A stretch of 64,000 bases of DNA from Sternotherus odoratus (taxonomy: Eukaryota; Chordata; Testudines; Kinosternidae). Where the stretch lies: the NCBI GenBank assembly GCA_032164245.1, contig JAVMKO010000009.1, forward strand, positions 80,981,212 to 81,045,211, written 5' to 3'. Position 1 is the stretch's first letter. The number at the start of each line of letters is the position of its first letter. Position numbers and translations under genes: made by a program. The notes under the pieces were generated by a model, which searched no databases, had not been told where the DNA came from, and saw nothing but the letters and a program-made list of their open reading frames with translations. Positions 29,835 to 42,345 of the stretch are shown piece after piece.

Positions 29835-30541
29835 TGTAACGGGGCCACCACTCACCCCTGCGGCGCCTCCCGCTGGTCGTCTGGGGAATCAGCTCGTTTA
29901 GCGTCCAGAGCGCCCTCCGCAGGGTGATGCCCCACTCCTTTGCTAGCCCCGTGTCCCTCCCGGACCCCGGTGCCCTCCTACTGTGGGTGCTGCACCCCTG
30001 CAGTGCCCCCTTTGGTGTGAGGGTCTCCCCTCCCTGGGGGAACCCTCCACCCCCTATCCCCACCTCGCCTCAGAGTGTGCCACTGTCAGTCACCACTTGC
30101 CCCCGCTCACTGGGGCGGACTGCAGTATCATGGCTTCTCATCCCAGGCAAGGAGGGTTGGCCTGCTGCTGCTATCTCTGGCCCTAGGCTGCCCCCCCTGG
30201 TAGTCCTGGGTCGGGCCTTGTATCAGGCCCGGAGCTCTTGGCTAGAGTCTGCCCAGCTCCCTATGCCCTGCCCCAGCTCTGCCCTAATCCAGGTACCTGG
30301 CTCAAGCCCCTGTAGTCAGGCCTGTCTCCCGCTGAACACAGAGGAGACTGTTTCTCTAGGCCCCTGCCTCCCAGCCTTTATACAGGCCTGTGTTTGGGGT
30401 GTGGCCGCCCAGCTGGACCTAATGCCCAATCAGGCAAAGCCTGCTGGCTATCAGCCTTAACCCCCTTCCGGGCTATATCAAACCCCTTTTGGGGCTTTTC
30501 CAAGCCCCTTCCGGTAGGGGGCGGGGGGTCACCCCGCCACA
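29835..30541 (-). mobile_element. Solo LTR, 707 bp, antisense
   Basis: The block begins TGTAACGGGG and ends CCCCGCCACA, giving TG...CA ends on either strand. Near-identical 5-bp flanks (ggatg and ggacg) fit a target duplication with one change. On the minus strand a TATAAA lies at 30377-30382 (read on +), about 165 nt from the LTR start, followed by a plausible transcription start. That sets the orientation. It is GC-rich, with no gag/pol remnant on either side, so the provirus probably recombined to a single LTR. A 5-bp duplication would fit Gypsy- or ERVL-type integration. The long open frames inside are composition artefacts. Confidence 0.65.
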
Positions 30542-30597
30542 GGACGGTGAGTCTGTTATCGCATTTGTACAGAAATAGGCTATTTTCAAAACAGGGT

Positions 30598-30765
30598 GCT
30601 TAAAATTAGGCTACTAAATCCTTGTGTAGGTAACCAGAATCAGAGGCGTTTACTGGATCTGCAGCACTTTTGAAACTCAGGCCAACTATTTAAATGGATT
30701 TGTGCACTTAAATATGGACTTAGGTGCCCCATTTTATGTATCCTGTTTTGAAAATCTTGGCTTTA
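30598..30765. repeat. Dispersed 'lgcctaa' repeat fragment
   Basis: It contains gacttaggtgccccattttatg and tgttttgaaaatcttggct, words shared with 46740-46950 and 54898-55065. It looks like a low-copy diverged foldback family. Confidence 0.3.
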
Positions 30766-31094
30766 AATTATACTCCGCCATCTCTGTATTAAATAATTTC
30801 AGTATATACTGAACTGAGGGACTGGGACCTTGTTCCGTTTGCAGACATGTTGATTACATACTTCTAAAACCGTGTTCTTGAGATGGAGCTTCTTGCAGCT
30901 AGAACTCAGAAAACCTGAAAGTATTCTATGCAAATTGTTAATTTCTAGCACATTACTTAATTATTTCACAAATTTGCATTCCTAGTTGAACTGAGAAGCA
31001 AGATAATACGGATATTTCTCTACTGAGTTACTAGTAGTGTGTTTCTCATTTAATTATTTTAGAGTGCCTATTTTAGAGTACTTTAATCTGGTAG

Positions 31095-31380
31095 AAGAGG
31101 CATAACAAGAACCAGTGCCTGGAAGATGAAGCCAGACAAATTCATATTTGAAATGGGTTTTTAACAGTGGTTATCCATTGGAACAAACTACCAAGGCGGG
31201 AAATAGTGGACTCTCTATCTCTTGATGTCTTCAGACCAAGTGTGGCTGGCTTTCTGGAAGATGCGCTTCAGCCTAACACAGGTTATTGGGCTCAGCACAG
31301 GGGTAATTGGGTGAAATGTAATGGCCTGTGATATTCAGACTAGGCGCTCTAATGGTCCTTTTTGGCCTTAAACATGACAA
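31095..31380 (+). mobile_element. CR1 LINE 3' end, sense
   Basis: The order cagtgcctggaagatgaagc, cagacaaattcatatttgaa, gttatccattggaacaaact, accaaggcggga, ctctatctcttgatgtctt and aatggtcctttttggcctta is that of a CR1 ORF2 end plus 3' UTR. It is truncated at the 5' side and diverged. Confidence 0.65.
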
Positions 31381-34300
31381 ACCTGTATATAATTAGCACA
31401 GGCTTTATGTGCTCTGGTCAACCTCCCTCACACCTCAACCCCTCTCTATCTGCTCAAGGATCTGGAAGCTTCTACTTAAAGTAGAGCACCCTCCATCCTG
31501 TTGGGAGGACTCTTCACTGCTCAGCCCATGGATTGACCACATGGTCCTGCTCATCTGGACACTGGAGGGTACCAGCAGAGGAAGCAATGGTTACACCTCC
31601 AGAAGCAAGTGCTTCTGCCAAATATGCCTGATGTCCATCTCGAGGCAGCAGGAGGCCTTATGCCTAGTGAGAGGAGAATCCACTGGAGGCGCTCCCCCTA
31701 CATGTTCACTCTAAATGCTCAGGTGGCTCTTATTCGGCCCTGAAAATTGGTCACCAAAAAGGGTGTTTGACCTAACTTCCTACACAAATACTATGAAAAC
31801 TGTCGACGTTGGGCATGTTGGCTTGCAAATAATGGGAGAAAAGTTGAGGGGAGCAGGCATATATTTCTAAATTCAAAAAAGAGCATTTATTGGGGTTCCC
31901 AACTGAGTCTATAGCATGTGTAGGCTTTCAGTGAATCATCTGATGAACCTTCAGTCACCCAGCTGATAATGACCCAAAAGGCAAACCCCTCTGTACTTAC
32001 AGCCGGTAATTTTATAATCGCGAGAATGACAATAAGGGCAGATGAGTAATTTTTTCCTCATTTAATTCTAGGCTTTTCTTTGTTGGGTTGTTTAGTTTCC
32101 CTGTGCAGCCGTCTTCTAAACATTTGCTGTTTCTCTTTTGAAACAATTTGGATTTAATGTGGATAATTGTTCACAGTGTTGTGGTAGTTAGTGTCTTTGC
32201 TTTTTCAGATAGTAATTATCCAATCTATACTTTTTTTTTACTCAGCAAAGCATTGTTGGTAAAGTTAAGTAATCATGAGACCAAGATCTCGGGCGATAAT
32301 ATGATACACTAGGGCCAAATCCTTCCACCTTTTTCTCAGACCGTAACCAAGGAGATTCCCATTGTCTGAAAAGGAAGCTTTGAGTGAGCAAGCACTGTAC
32401 ACTTTGGCTTCTGCTTGTAATATGCAGGTTTGGGGCCAAATTCTGTCCTCTCTTACTCATCTGCCAACTCCAGTGACTGCAATGGGATTGCACAAGCATA
32501 ACCAAAAGGAGAGTTTGATCCCTGGTGTCTTTGTGGTGATTTTTTTTCCTCATGCACCAGCCATCACGATCTGTTTGTTTTGGTGATGTGGTGCCTATTT
32601 ACAGGAGTGAAATATTTTGAGTTTGGGGCAGAAATGACCCCCTCAACCTAAACTCCAGATCTGAATAACCCTTTAACTCTGGGAAAACTCAGACCTGCAT
32701 TCAAACATTGCTCTCATCCCATCCCTCCCATGGGTCCACGCTAGCCCCCAAATATGGCCACTAAGAACAATCAGACTTTGGGAAAGTTTGGATGCAAACA
32801 CTGTGGTTCTATGACCCATCTTTTGGTTTGTGAAAAGGTGTTTTTACTGCTCTAGTTTTTGTAATGAGGTTTATTGCTTACAAGGAGAGGAGATGTGTGG
32901 AAGAAGAGGCTGAATGGGGCATATTATTTGAGAAATGAGCAGATACGTCCTTTCCTCTCTAGCCTTCCTGATATCTTTTATTGCTTCTTTAACATAGTCT
33001 GATGAATGGGTTTGCAAAGCAGAAAGCAAATTCGCTTATTTATTTGAAAATTGCCTCATTTCTCTTTAAGCTCAGAGACCCTAAGGGCTTGATCAAATCT
33101 GACTTGCTTTTAATAACAAGCAAAAATGCTCTCTAAAGTAATTATTGCTTTGCATACCTACCATTATGATACCATAGGCATTTAGTGTATTAAGATAGGT
33201 TTTAAGTAATATATGTTATGTGATACGGTGTATAATTCTCTAAGTGAGTAATGAAAGATGGGCAAACCCAAACCCTTTTATCAGAGACCCACAAATTGTG
33301 GGTAGTCATGTATTTCTGCTTAGAAAACCCAAAGCTCTTTGTGAGTTACAGTCAGAAAAATCATTTGACTCCGGGCTCCAAAAATTGTCAGCATCACCCA
33401 AGATTGTGCTAGCCAAGTTTCAGCCAGCATTGTGATTTTGTGGCCAAGCAACAACAAAAAGTGTGTTTGTGGGGGGGAAGGGGTTGGGAGTGGAAGTGTG
33501 GACAGACAGACATTCAGCAGTCCGTATGGTCTAATAATGGAAATACTGAGAGAACCCCTAATTAGAGCATCACTGTTGGCCAGTGCATGAGCAGAGGATG
33601 CTGATGTTCTAAGAATGGTATGGAAATGGACAGATAAATTGGAGAGGTTGTGGTGGCATGTTTTGAGAGGTCAGGTATCCACTTCAAGTCAACATGTAGT
33701 TTGAACACCGTGCTTTCTCTCCTAACAAGTCATGTCAACCTGTATCATCGTTCATGTCCCACGGTCACTTCGGAGCGGTTTTATCAGTACACCCTGTTGT
33801 GTGTCGTCGGATAATACAGCAAGCACCACCTAAAGGGCACCGCGCAGAGTAGCAGCAAACTGCAAGAGCAAATACCTGGTTTTCTTTGTGATTGAGATCC
33901 GCGAACAATTCTGATGTTACATTTCTCGGGAACCGTGTGACGGCTCTAATTAAAGAGTGCAGTGCAGGTCTGCACCAGCTTCTTGGACCCTGGATTCCGA
34001 GTAGGGCTGAGGACCGGCTAGGCCCTGGCATAAAATGAAATAGGCTGCTCCAAATTAAGCCTGGATTTCTGTGGCTTCCAGGGGTCATTCTTGCAATTAG
34101 GAATAGCCAGAGTGCAGAGGTGCTTAAGTTGCACCCTACTGCATCTGGGTATGGCCCTTATGTCAGAGGTTGTCAGGTGTCACCTCTAGGTTCCCCTTAC
34201 AAAAAGGGAATTTCCATGTAGACTGTCCTGCTGGCTCACTAACCCTTTTGTCAACAGAGTGACAAAAAGGGGCAGTCTTATAACAGGCCTTCCAGAGACT

Positions 34301-37300
34301 GCTGTTTTAAAGCATTGTAGGAAAAAAATCTGTTCATGCTATTGCTCTTCAAATCGTTTATTGGGTTCTATGATACACATCTCAACACTGCACCAACCCA
34401 ATATCATTCCTGCATTTTACTGCATCTGCTGCCTGAATTTGAAATGGAGGTACTTTCTTGGGATATCACATTGCATCACATGACCTCCAGGGAAATCAAA
34501 GAAGATCAAAATGGTTTTGAAATCTGCAGGTCTCCATTGTAGGTGAGAGCCACCAAGAAAGGAGGAGTGAGTTTGATGTGTGAGGGTTAGATGAATACCT
34601 CTTTACAGTGCTTTACAAGGACTGGTCTCTAACTGCAGTAATTTATTGTTCGTTCTCGATCCTACTCCCACTGAAATCAGGGAGAGCTTAGCCATTGGAG
34701 CAGGAGCAGGTTTGCAATGTGCCAAGATGCAAGAAAGCTTTTCATTGTCCCCAATGATAGCTCCAAGCTACTAAAGTAACAATGCAACAATGGACATTGC
34801 GCATAGTGTAGACCCTTCAGAAATCAGCCTGGATCAAAATCCAGGTGAGGGAAAGAGTGGAACTTGGAATCTGGAACTCAATACTACAGCTGGGCACTAT
34901 CTGTCTGATGGATCAAACCAAGGACATAAATGTGTTCAGAATCCCTATGCCAAAATTTGCTTCTATAAATCTGGAATTGCTGGAGATAGAAATTCTCGAA
35001 AAATAGCTGAGGGGGTTGTGTCGTATGGGGCAGTGAAGAGAGGGGAACAGAGGCTGTCACTCGCTTGGCATTTAATTCTCTTTGACCTCCTGCATTTTGC
35101 CCTTAGCAGAAACGGAATCCCTGTGCCTCCATGACAGGTAAAGGTGAAATCCTACTGAAGTCAATGGCAAAATTCTCATTGACTTTAATGGGGTCAGGAT
35201 ATCACCCTAAGAGTTTATTTTTCAAGTCTGATTGGTAAAGCTTTACTTTCAGTAGCGCTCCATGTGTGTATTTTCTCTCTGGCTTCCACCCGCCCCTGTT
35301 TCCTATCCTTTGATGTCCTTCTCTCCTGACTTAACCCTGTGAACATTATGATTAGGGGAAAACCTGAGATTGGGGGACATCCCGTCCACCTCTCTCAAAT
35401 CCTATTCATGCTCAAACTTGACCCTTTCTCGGATGGCAATAAACTCTTTTTGTTCTCAGCACGCTCCTTGTCTCTCACTTAGCAAACATCTCAACAGGCA
35501 AATGCTGGAACCCCAAAATACAGTCACTTTAGAACTCAGCAAAAATTGACACACCTCTTTGGGGCCCAGTGACTGGCACCTCCGCTCACCACGGCACCAT
35601 CGGCCTTGCTCAAGTTGAGCAGTAGACTGCTCACAGGGTCTTTTTGTCATACACAAGGTGCTGCAACGGTCCACGTTTCCAAAAGCAAAGAAGAACTTAT
35701 TCTCCCCAATCATACGCCTGGTTCCCAGCCAATTTCTTTACTCAAAACACTGCTCTTCACTTCACTCAAAGCTTTCAGCCCCTTCCTCTGCCATTCAGTG
35801 CTTGTTCTAAGCCCAGTTCTTATGAGAGCTACAAGTATCTTTAATGTGCTAAGGTACTGGGTATGGAGGACCAGAAAGTGTGCCCACTGAAGTCCATAGT
35901 AGCCTTTCCATTGCTTTCCTGGCAATGGGTCAGACGTGAAAACCTGTTGGGCTAAATCCTGCTCTTATTTACAGTGCTGCAGCTCCACAGACGTGTGTGG
36001 AGTGCAAAGAGGCATGTGCCTATCTGATCCCAATTTCAGTCTTTGCTAATACATTTCTGAGTCCTTTCTTTTTTAAATGAGTTCTCGGTAGGGAATGATG
36101 TTTGCTTGCGATGAGCTCCCAAGGTGGGGAGCGAATCAATGCTCGCCAAATGGAAATGGCCGAAAATCAATGATAACTCCTTTCTTACTTTTGTGCTTTG
36201 CATGACTAATGATGGACAGCAAATTAGGCATCCGTGGACAGCACAGTGCTCAAGGAACACCAGGGAGGTCAATGATTATTCAGAACTAAAGTCTGAAGGG
36301 TGAAAGGGTCCTATAAACGGGAGGAACTGATTCCAGTGCAGAGAAACCGTGCGAGGTTCCGTGCTAAGCCCTTGCACTGAGGTAGGGTGAATATAACGTC
36401 AATACATATTTTCATCCCTCTTGTCTTTGAAACAGCATTTGTTTATTTTGGCCATTGGCCCTTCAATGATGTGTTTCAACTTCACCAAATCCTTTTGTCA
36501 GGAGAGCCTGTAGTAGAATTTGCCTGACTCTGGTATAATAGTAACAGGATCATTCTTAGGGCCTCTGAGAGTGCGGTGTGGGTATAAATTGGCCTCGTGT
36601 GGAACCGGCAGTGATTTATAAACCCGGACATGTGAAAACATGTAGTTTGTCTAAACGTGGAATTATCTGGGTTTGGAATCAGTTCCTCGATCTTGTCCCC
36701 TGGGTGCAGAGTTTGCTAAGCTAATTTGCGGCAGCCTCACCAGCGAAGTACAGAGCCTTCAAACCACTCGCAGATCTGGCCAGAGGGCAGCAGTGTCAGT
36801 GACGTCTGACATTGTCCCTCTTTGGCCCTCTTTGGCTTGTGAGACCTTCTTGTTGGCCCCAAGAGTGAAGGTGGGCTGCACATTGACCCGTCCCGTTCAG
36901 AAGGGCCCAGGAGCAGCGTGACAGATCCGAGCCAGGTACATACGTGGTCGGGTCAGGTATGAGACTGGTTTCTCAGATCAGCTGCAGACCATTTTGCACA
37001 CCACATGAACATTGCAGGGAAATCTGGGCTGGGCCCACAACGGGCGCCTTGGTGACAAGCGCACCTTTGGGTGGTTGAAGAGGCCTGTGTATAGTGGCCG
37101 GCTTGGGTTCGCCCTGATCCTCTCAGTCATTCTGGCTGCAGCCTCCTCATGACGGATGTGTGAGGGAGTGACGTTGATTAACATGAGTAGCCACAGTACT
37201 GATGTGGGTCGAACCATCCGCAATACGACGCACAGGGTTGAACGCACTTCTATGTCAACTGGTAGCCTGAACCCAGGTAAGGCTGTAACACTTGATTATT

Positions 37301-37549
37301 ATTATTTTTTGCCGGATTCTTTTCTTTTTGTCTCTGAAAACCATGAGTGTAATTATTGGGTTGCAACATCAGAGGGCTGGAAGAAATCTTACCATTTTGA
37401 TGGATTTGTGTGTGGTTAATTTTGCAGTAAAAATGAGTTTAAAAGAAAGCATTGTAAAGTCAAGCAACTTTCAACATATATTTTAAGATTCACAGTCCCT
37501 TTGTGCCATTCCAATGGTGCCAAGGAAGCGGGAATTGCCATATCCCTGT

Positions 37550-37998
37550 ACATGTGGATTTTCTTGGCACGAGGGGAGAATGAGGAGAGGGCTGAGGAAA
37601 CTGGGATTGTTTATTCTGCAGAAGAGAAGAACTGGGGTGGGAGGGATTTGATAGCTGCTTTCAACTACCAGAAAGGGGGTTCCAAAGAGGATGGATCTAG
37701 ACTGTTCTCAGTGGTAGCAGATGACAGGACAAGGAGAAATTGTCTCAAGTTGCAGTGGGGGAGGTGTAGGTTGGATATTACCGGTAGGAAAAACGTTTTC
37801 ACTGGGAGGGTGGTGACGCACTCCAATGGGTTACCTAAGAAGGTGGTGGAATCTCCTTCTTTAGAGGTTTTTACGGTCAGGCTTGACAAAGCTCTGGCTG
37901 GGATGATTTAGTCGGGGATTGGTCCTGCTTTGAGCAGGGGGTTGGACTAGATGACCATCTGAGGTCCCTACCAACCTTGATATTCTATGATTCTAATC
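37550..37998 (+). mobile_element. CR1 LINE 3' end with ORF2 C-terminus
   Basis: A frame open to 37911 encodes a typical CR1 ORF2 tail: DLIAAFNYQKGG, SRLFSVVADDRTRRN, GRCRLDITGRK and [20 protein letters not shown]. The 3' UTR follows (gatttagtcggggattggtc, ggttggactagatgac, ctgaggtccctaccaacctt). It ends in the attctatgattcta terminal repeat diagnostic of CR1. The 5' part is missing, which is usual for CR1. The open frame suggests a fairly young copy. Confidence 0.85.
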
Positions 37999-39207
37999 TC
38001 CAGAAGGCATTCAGCCAGTTTAGCCAGCTCCCATATCACCTTTTCCAATTCAGAGAGGCTGTGTTGGATGGGAGAAGGCGTGGCCAGAACACACTGCACT
38101 GTGGATGATCACAAGGGACCCTAGTCATTGGGTGCAAGTTAGAGTAGCCTATAAGCAAATAGGATTTAGTCCTGTTTTCTTAACTAGACTGTCGTTTTCT
38201 TCAGCGCATTAACTGGCTGAAATGTTCCTAGGTGCCTTGTTGGTTTGGCTCTTGTTTCTGCTGACGCATATGACACAGAACACAATTACTTGCCATTTAA
38301 TATGCTCCAATGGCATTTTCCATCTTAAAGTAATTAAACCCACATCATTTAAAAAGCCTTCTGTGGGTTTAGGGGAGCTTCATAGTGGTGACGACTGAGT
38401 TCTTCAGGTCCTAGGAGTTTTAAGCCCTGGTGATTTTTTTCAGATAGCACGTTACATAAAGAGACAGCATCAGTGACGTTCAAACATAGGGAAGTATTGA
38501 ATAAACAATTTCCCTTCTCTCATCTCCAACGTGAAGCAGGAAAGCGACAGACAGAAAAGTAAAATTGAGATCCAAAATTGGGGTGTCAAGCTGACGATAG
38601 GTTTTTGAAAGAGAATAAATAAAAGTGTTTTTCATAAAACTTCCTGTGTTTTTTATTATGATAATTGGCTCATTATGGTGCATTCTATGTCATTGAAATT
38701 GCAACTGACAGCAGTAGCTCTCACTGAGCAGCAGTTTTACAAGATTTCCATAATGAGCTTATGGAAAGTTCAGATTCCTGAAAGGCTGTCTTAAATAGTG
38801 AATTTTTCTAGTGTCTGGGAGAGTAGTAAATCAGCATCTTTTACTATGTTACGCTACCAGGACAATACTTACAAAACAATCTAAATCCAGCAAGCTGATA
38901 CTTCTGAGAGCCATTCAGTTCTTTGGTGGTGCAAAATGCCAGAGATGTGTTTGAGTTTTTATTTGTAATGGATAAAAAGAAAGCAAAGAATAGTGGTCTG
39001 GGCAGTGTATGTAATATACCTTTAGGAAAGAGTACTTGTGAGCAACATACTTGGTTTACTGAGGAGGCAAAAAGCTAATAACAAGATCTGACATTAATGT
39101 GAAGGTTTGTTACAAAACAAGCGGGCTTTTTAGTCATAAATTCACTCCTTACTCAATATTAATTTGTACTCTTTATTTTCCTAATTCTGGCCTTCTGTTC
39201 TCCAAGT

Positions 39208-40065
39208 AAAAAGAACAGGAGTACTTGTGGCACCGTAGAGACTAACAAATTTATTTGAGGATAAGCTTTTGTGAGTGCAGCCTACCTCATCAGATGCATA
39301 GAATAGAACATATAGTAGGAAGATATATATACATACAGAAAACATGGAAGTTGCCATACCAACTCTGAGAGACTACTTAATTAAGATGAGCTATTATCAG
39401 CAGGAGAAAAAAAGCTTTTGCAGTGATAATCAAGATGGTCCATTTCAGACAGTTGACAAGAAGACATGAGGATACTTAACATGGGGAAATAAATTCAATT
39501 TGTATAATGACCCAGCCACTCCCAGTATCTATTCAAGCCCAGGTTAATGGTATCCAATTTGCAAATTAATTCCAGTTCAGCAGTTTCTTGTTGGAGTCTG
39601 TTTTTGATGTTTTTCTGTTGCAAAATTGCCACTTTTAAGTCTGTTACTGAGTGACCAGAGAGGTTAATGTGTTCTCCTACTGGTTTTTGAATGTTATGAT
39701 TCCTGATGTCCATTTATTCTTTTGCGTAGAGACTGTCCGGTTTGGCCAGTGTACATGGCAGAGAGGCATTGCTGGCACATGATGGCATATATCACATTGT
39801 AGATGTGCAAGTGAATGAGCCCCTGATGGTGTGGCTGATGGGATTAGGTCTTATGATGGTGTCACTTGAGTAGATATGTAGACATTGGGCTTTGTTGCAA
39901 GGATGGGTTCTTGTGTTTGTGTTTTTGTGGTGTGATTACTGGTATTTGCTTCAGGTTGGAGGGCTGTCTGAAAGCGAGGACTGGTCTGTCTCCCAAGAGT
40001 GAGGGATCATCTTTCAGGATAGGTAGATAAGTCAACAGTCACTGGGACTTTGTCTATGTATAGGG
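39208..40065 (-). mobile_element. Penelope-like retroelement fragment with GIY-YIG endonuclease remnant
   Basis: Read on the minus strand, one frame encodes SLLGDRPVLAFRQPSNLKQI (about 40010-39945), the link typical between reverse transcriptase and endonuclease. It is followed by VIYAIMCQQCLSAMYTGQTG QSLRKRINGH (about 39800-39722), a GIY-YIG core with the VIY and YTG versions of the motif and the CQQC pair. A one-base frame change follows, after which KPVGEHINLSGHSVTDLKVA continues (39713-39495). The tail runs to a ggtgccacaagtactcctg end at 39208-39235. The reverse transcriptase itself is absent, and internal stops make it dead. Confidence 0.8.
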
Positions 40066-42049
40066 CTTCTATTTCCAGGAGCAGGACCCAGAAATGTGTG
40101 TCTATATAGACATAGTTTAAATGTCTTTTTTTTTTAAACCTACTGTAGATCATTAAAAGCATCCTTACTACTTTGTACAAGGACAGACGTTCTAATTAAC
40201 ATTCATCCCCCACATAGAGCTTAATGCATTATATTTAACATTTTATCTGAAAAATCCTTTCATCATTTAACCTGACAATTTGCTTGGTAGATATAGTTTA
40301 TCTTTTGGGGATTTGGTTGATGATATTGCTTCAAAATCATTTGGAATTTATTTTTGTTGCTCTAGGAGCATGAATATAATTTATTTAGAGCAGGCTTTTA
40401 ATGTCCAGTAGGCACATGTCCATAATAAAACTCCACCAACCCAGTCCCCCAACTAAAATTCTGCACCTTCCTCTGTTCTCCCACTTTTTGCCACCCATCC
40501 ACTCAACACCTGGTCTGCTCAGAAAAAGCCTGGGAGGGGAGATAGACTTTGAAGAGTGACTTGAAGTCAAACAAATGCAATCAAGAAAATGGGGGAAAGC
40601 CATGTTTCAAAACCAAGGGCATCCAATGAGGTCATCCTTTTCATTTTCATTCAATCTAGGGGTGTCGGCATTAGCGACTCTGCTGACCCCAGCTCTTACG
40701 GAATGACACAAGGGGTGTAGTGATTTATCAGGTAACCAGTGCTCAAAATGTTTAGGATCTGATTGGCCAAAACCAGGAACTGCATCTGGAAAGCCGGGTG
40801 TTGGCTATAGCATTGAAGTTCTCTAACTGGGGGAGTCAAGGCCATGAATGAATGTGGGGAATTCCACAATGAGGTAAAAGCTCATCTTCTTGCTGAATGC
40901 AGATGAGAATAAAGTATTCCTTAACGCTGCTGTTATTTGGGTATCCTACAGCAATCTGGGATCCAACGAGAGCCTCAGGTGGCCCGCCTTCAGTTGAAGG
41001 GTCAGACATAGCCATCACTATTTCCTGTGGTTGCTTCCTCCAGCTAACTTTATCCTAGTTGTAGCCATTGAGTTTCCAGCCCTCAATTAGACTGTCAGTG
41101 GCTAGTGAGAAACGCAAGTGTAATCTGTCCATCTGAACTGACTTAGTGCCCTTTTCTGTGATGATAAAACATGGTCCAATCAAAGGCTGTGGCCACGATT
41201 GAGTTATTGGTGTAAAAGAAGAGACCCACTGAAAGGATATTTTCACCTAAATATCTGGATCTAGTCTCTTTAATTTTTTTCTTGGTGTTTTCGGCTCCAA
41301 GCACAAACTTTCAGACAAGCCCTACATTTTTGCATGCATGCATATTCAGGATAGTAAATGAAAGGAGAGTGACAGTCTTGCATTTAGTAACTTCACACCC
41401 ACACACCTCTTTTCTCTCTGTTGCTGACACTTCATCCTTTGAAATGGTTCCCACGAGCAGTACTCAGCTGCAGACAAGTGAGATCTAAAGAGGGAATCTC
41501 AATCTGCTACTGTTTGCACATGGCACCTGGAAACTGCTTTGAAGAAGGGCACTTATTCTAGAGGAGTAATGTAGATATTGTTTCTTATTAACTCAGGAGA
41601 GAGACGAAAACCATTTCAAAGAAGAGATTATGTGTGTGGGGGGAGAGGGATTCTGAGGTTAAGTCTGGAGGAAGAAACTAAAGTGTGTTACAAGTGATAT
41701 TAAAGGTGAATTGGAAAGCTAAGGCACCGAGAACCATGCATTGACTTCAGTGGGACTCCGTGTGTGCTGGGGTCTGACCATCACGTTCTCTTTGCAGGAT
41801 CAAGGCCTAAATTAATAACTCCTCAGGCCCCTAGAGTACAGCGTTTCTTCTTTGCTTTTCTCTACCAGCTTCCTTCCCTCTTCTGTCTCACTCCAGACAA
41901 CGCTTTCCAAGCTCTCTGGGGGTGTTTCCTGAGTACGTGGCTGCAGGGTTAGGTCCTGATCCTGAGAAGAGAACCCACAGATGAGCCCTGAGCCTGCATG
42001 GAGTCACAGTGAAACCAGGATTGGGAACATAGATTGTACTGGATGTTCT

Positions 42050-42345
42050 CTTACCTCTCCATGTCTCCCTTCCCACTCCCTTCTTTTCTCCTTCAATTGG
42101 AGCCTTGTTTTGTGTTCTCTTTCTGTCTCGCCATCTCTTTGGGTTTCACATGTCTCTCTCTTCCACTCTCCTTCCCCCACCTCCTTCCCCATGCGTGTCT
42201 GTCTCCTCTGCCATTGTTTTAATTTCTCCCGCCCTCCACGTCCACTTCTGTTTGTCTCTCAGTCTCCCATTCTGTTCTCAATTTTCACTGCATGCTTCCT
42301 CTTTGCTACATCTCCTCCCATTTTTACCCCTAGAATCATAAAGGG
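42050..42345. repeat. Pyrimidine-rich (CT) tract
   Basis: About 300 bp with long C/T runs on the plus strand and few G residues. This composition produces overlapping open frames that I do not regard as genes. Confidence 0.6.

Noticed and set aside
29924..30460. 178-codon open frame on the plus strand
   Set aside because: It lies wholly inside the solo LTR, on the strand opposite to its inferred transcription. It is a composition artefact.
35274..35480. LTR-like stretch with a caataaactctttttgt polyadenylation-like word
   Set aside because: No TG...CA boundary, target duplication or partner LTR could be defined.
42050..42345. Several overlapping open frames of 60-124 codons
   Set aside because: They arise from a pyrimidine-rich tract poor in stop codons. 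The peptides are Ser/Phe/Leu/Pro repeats.
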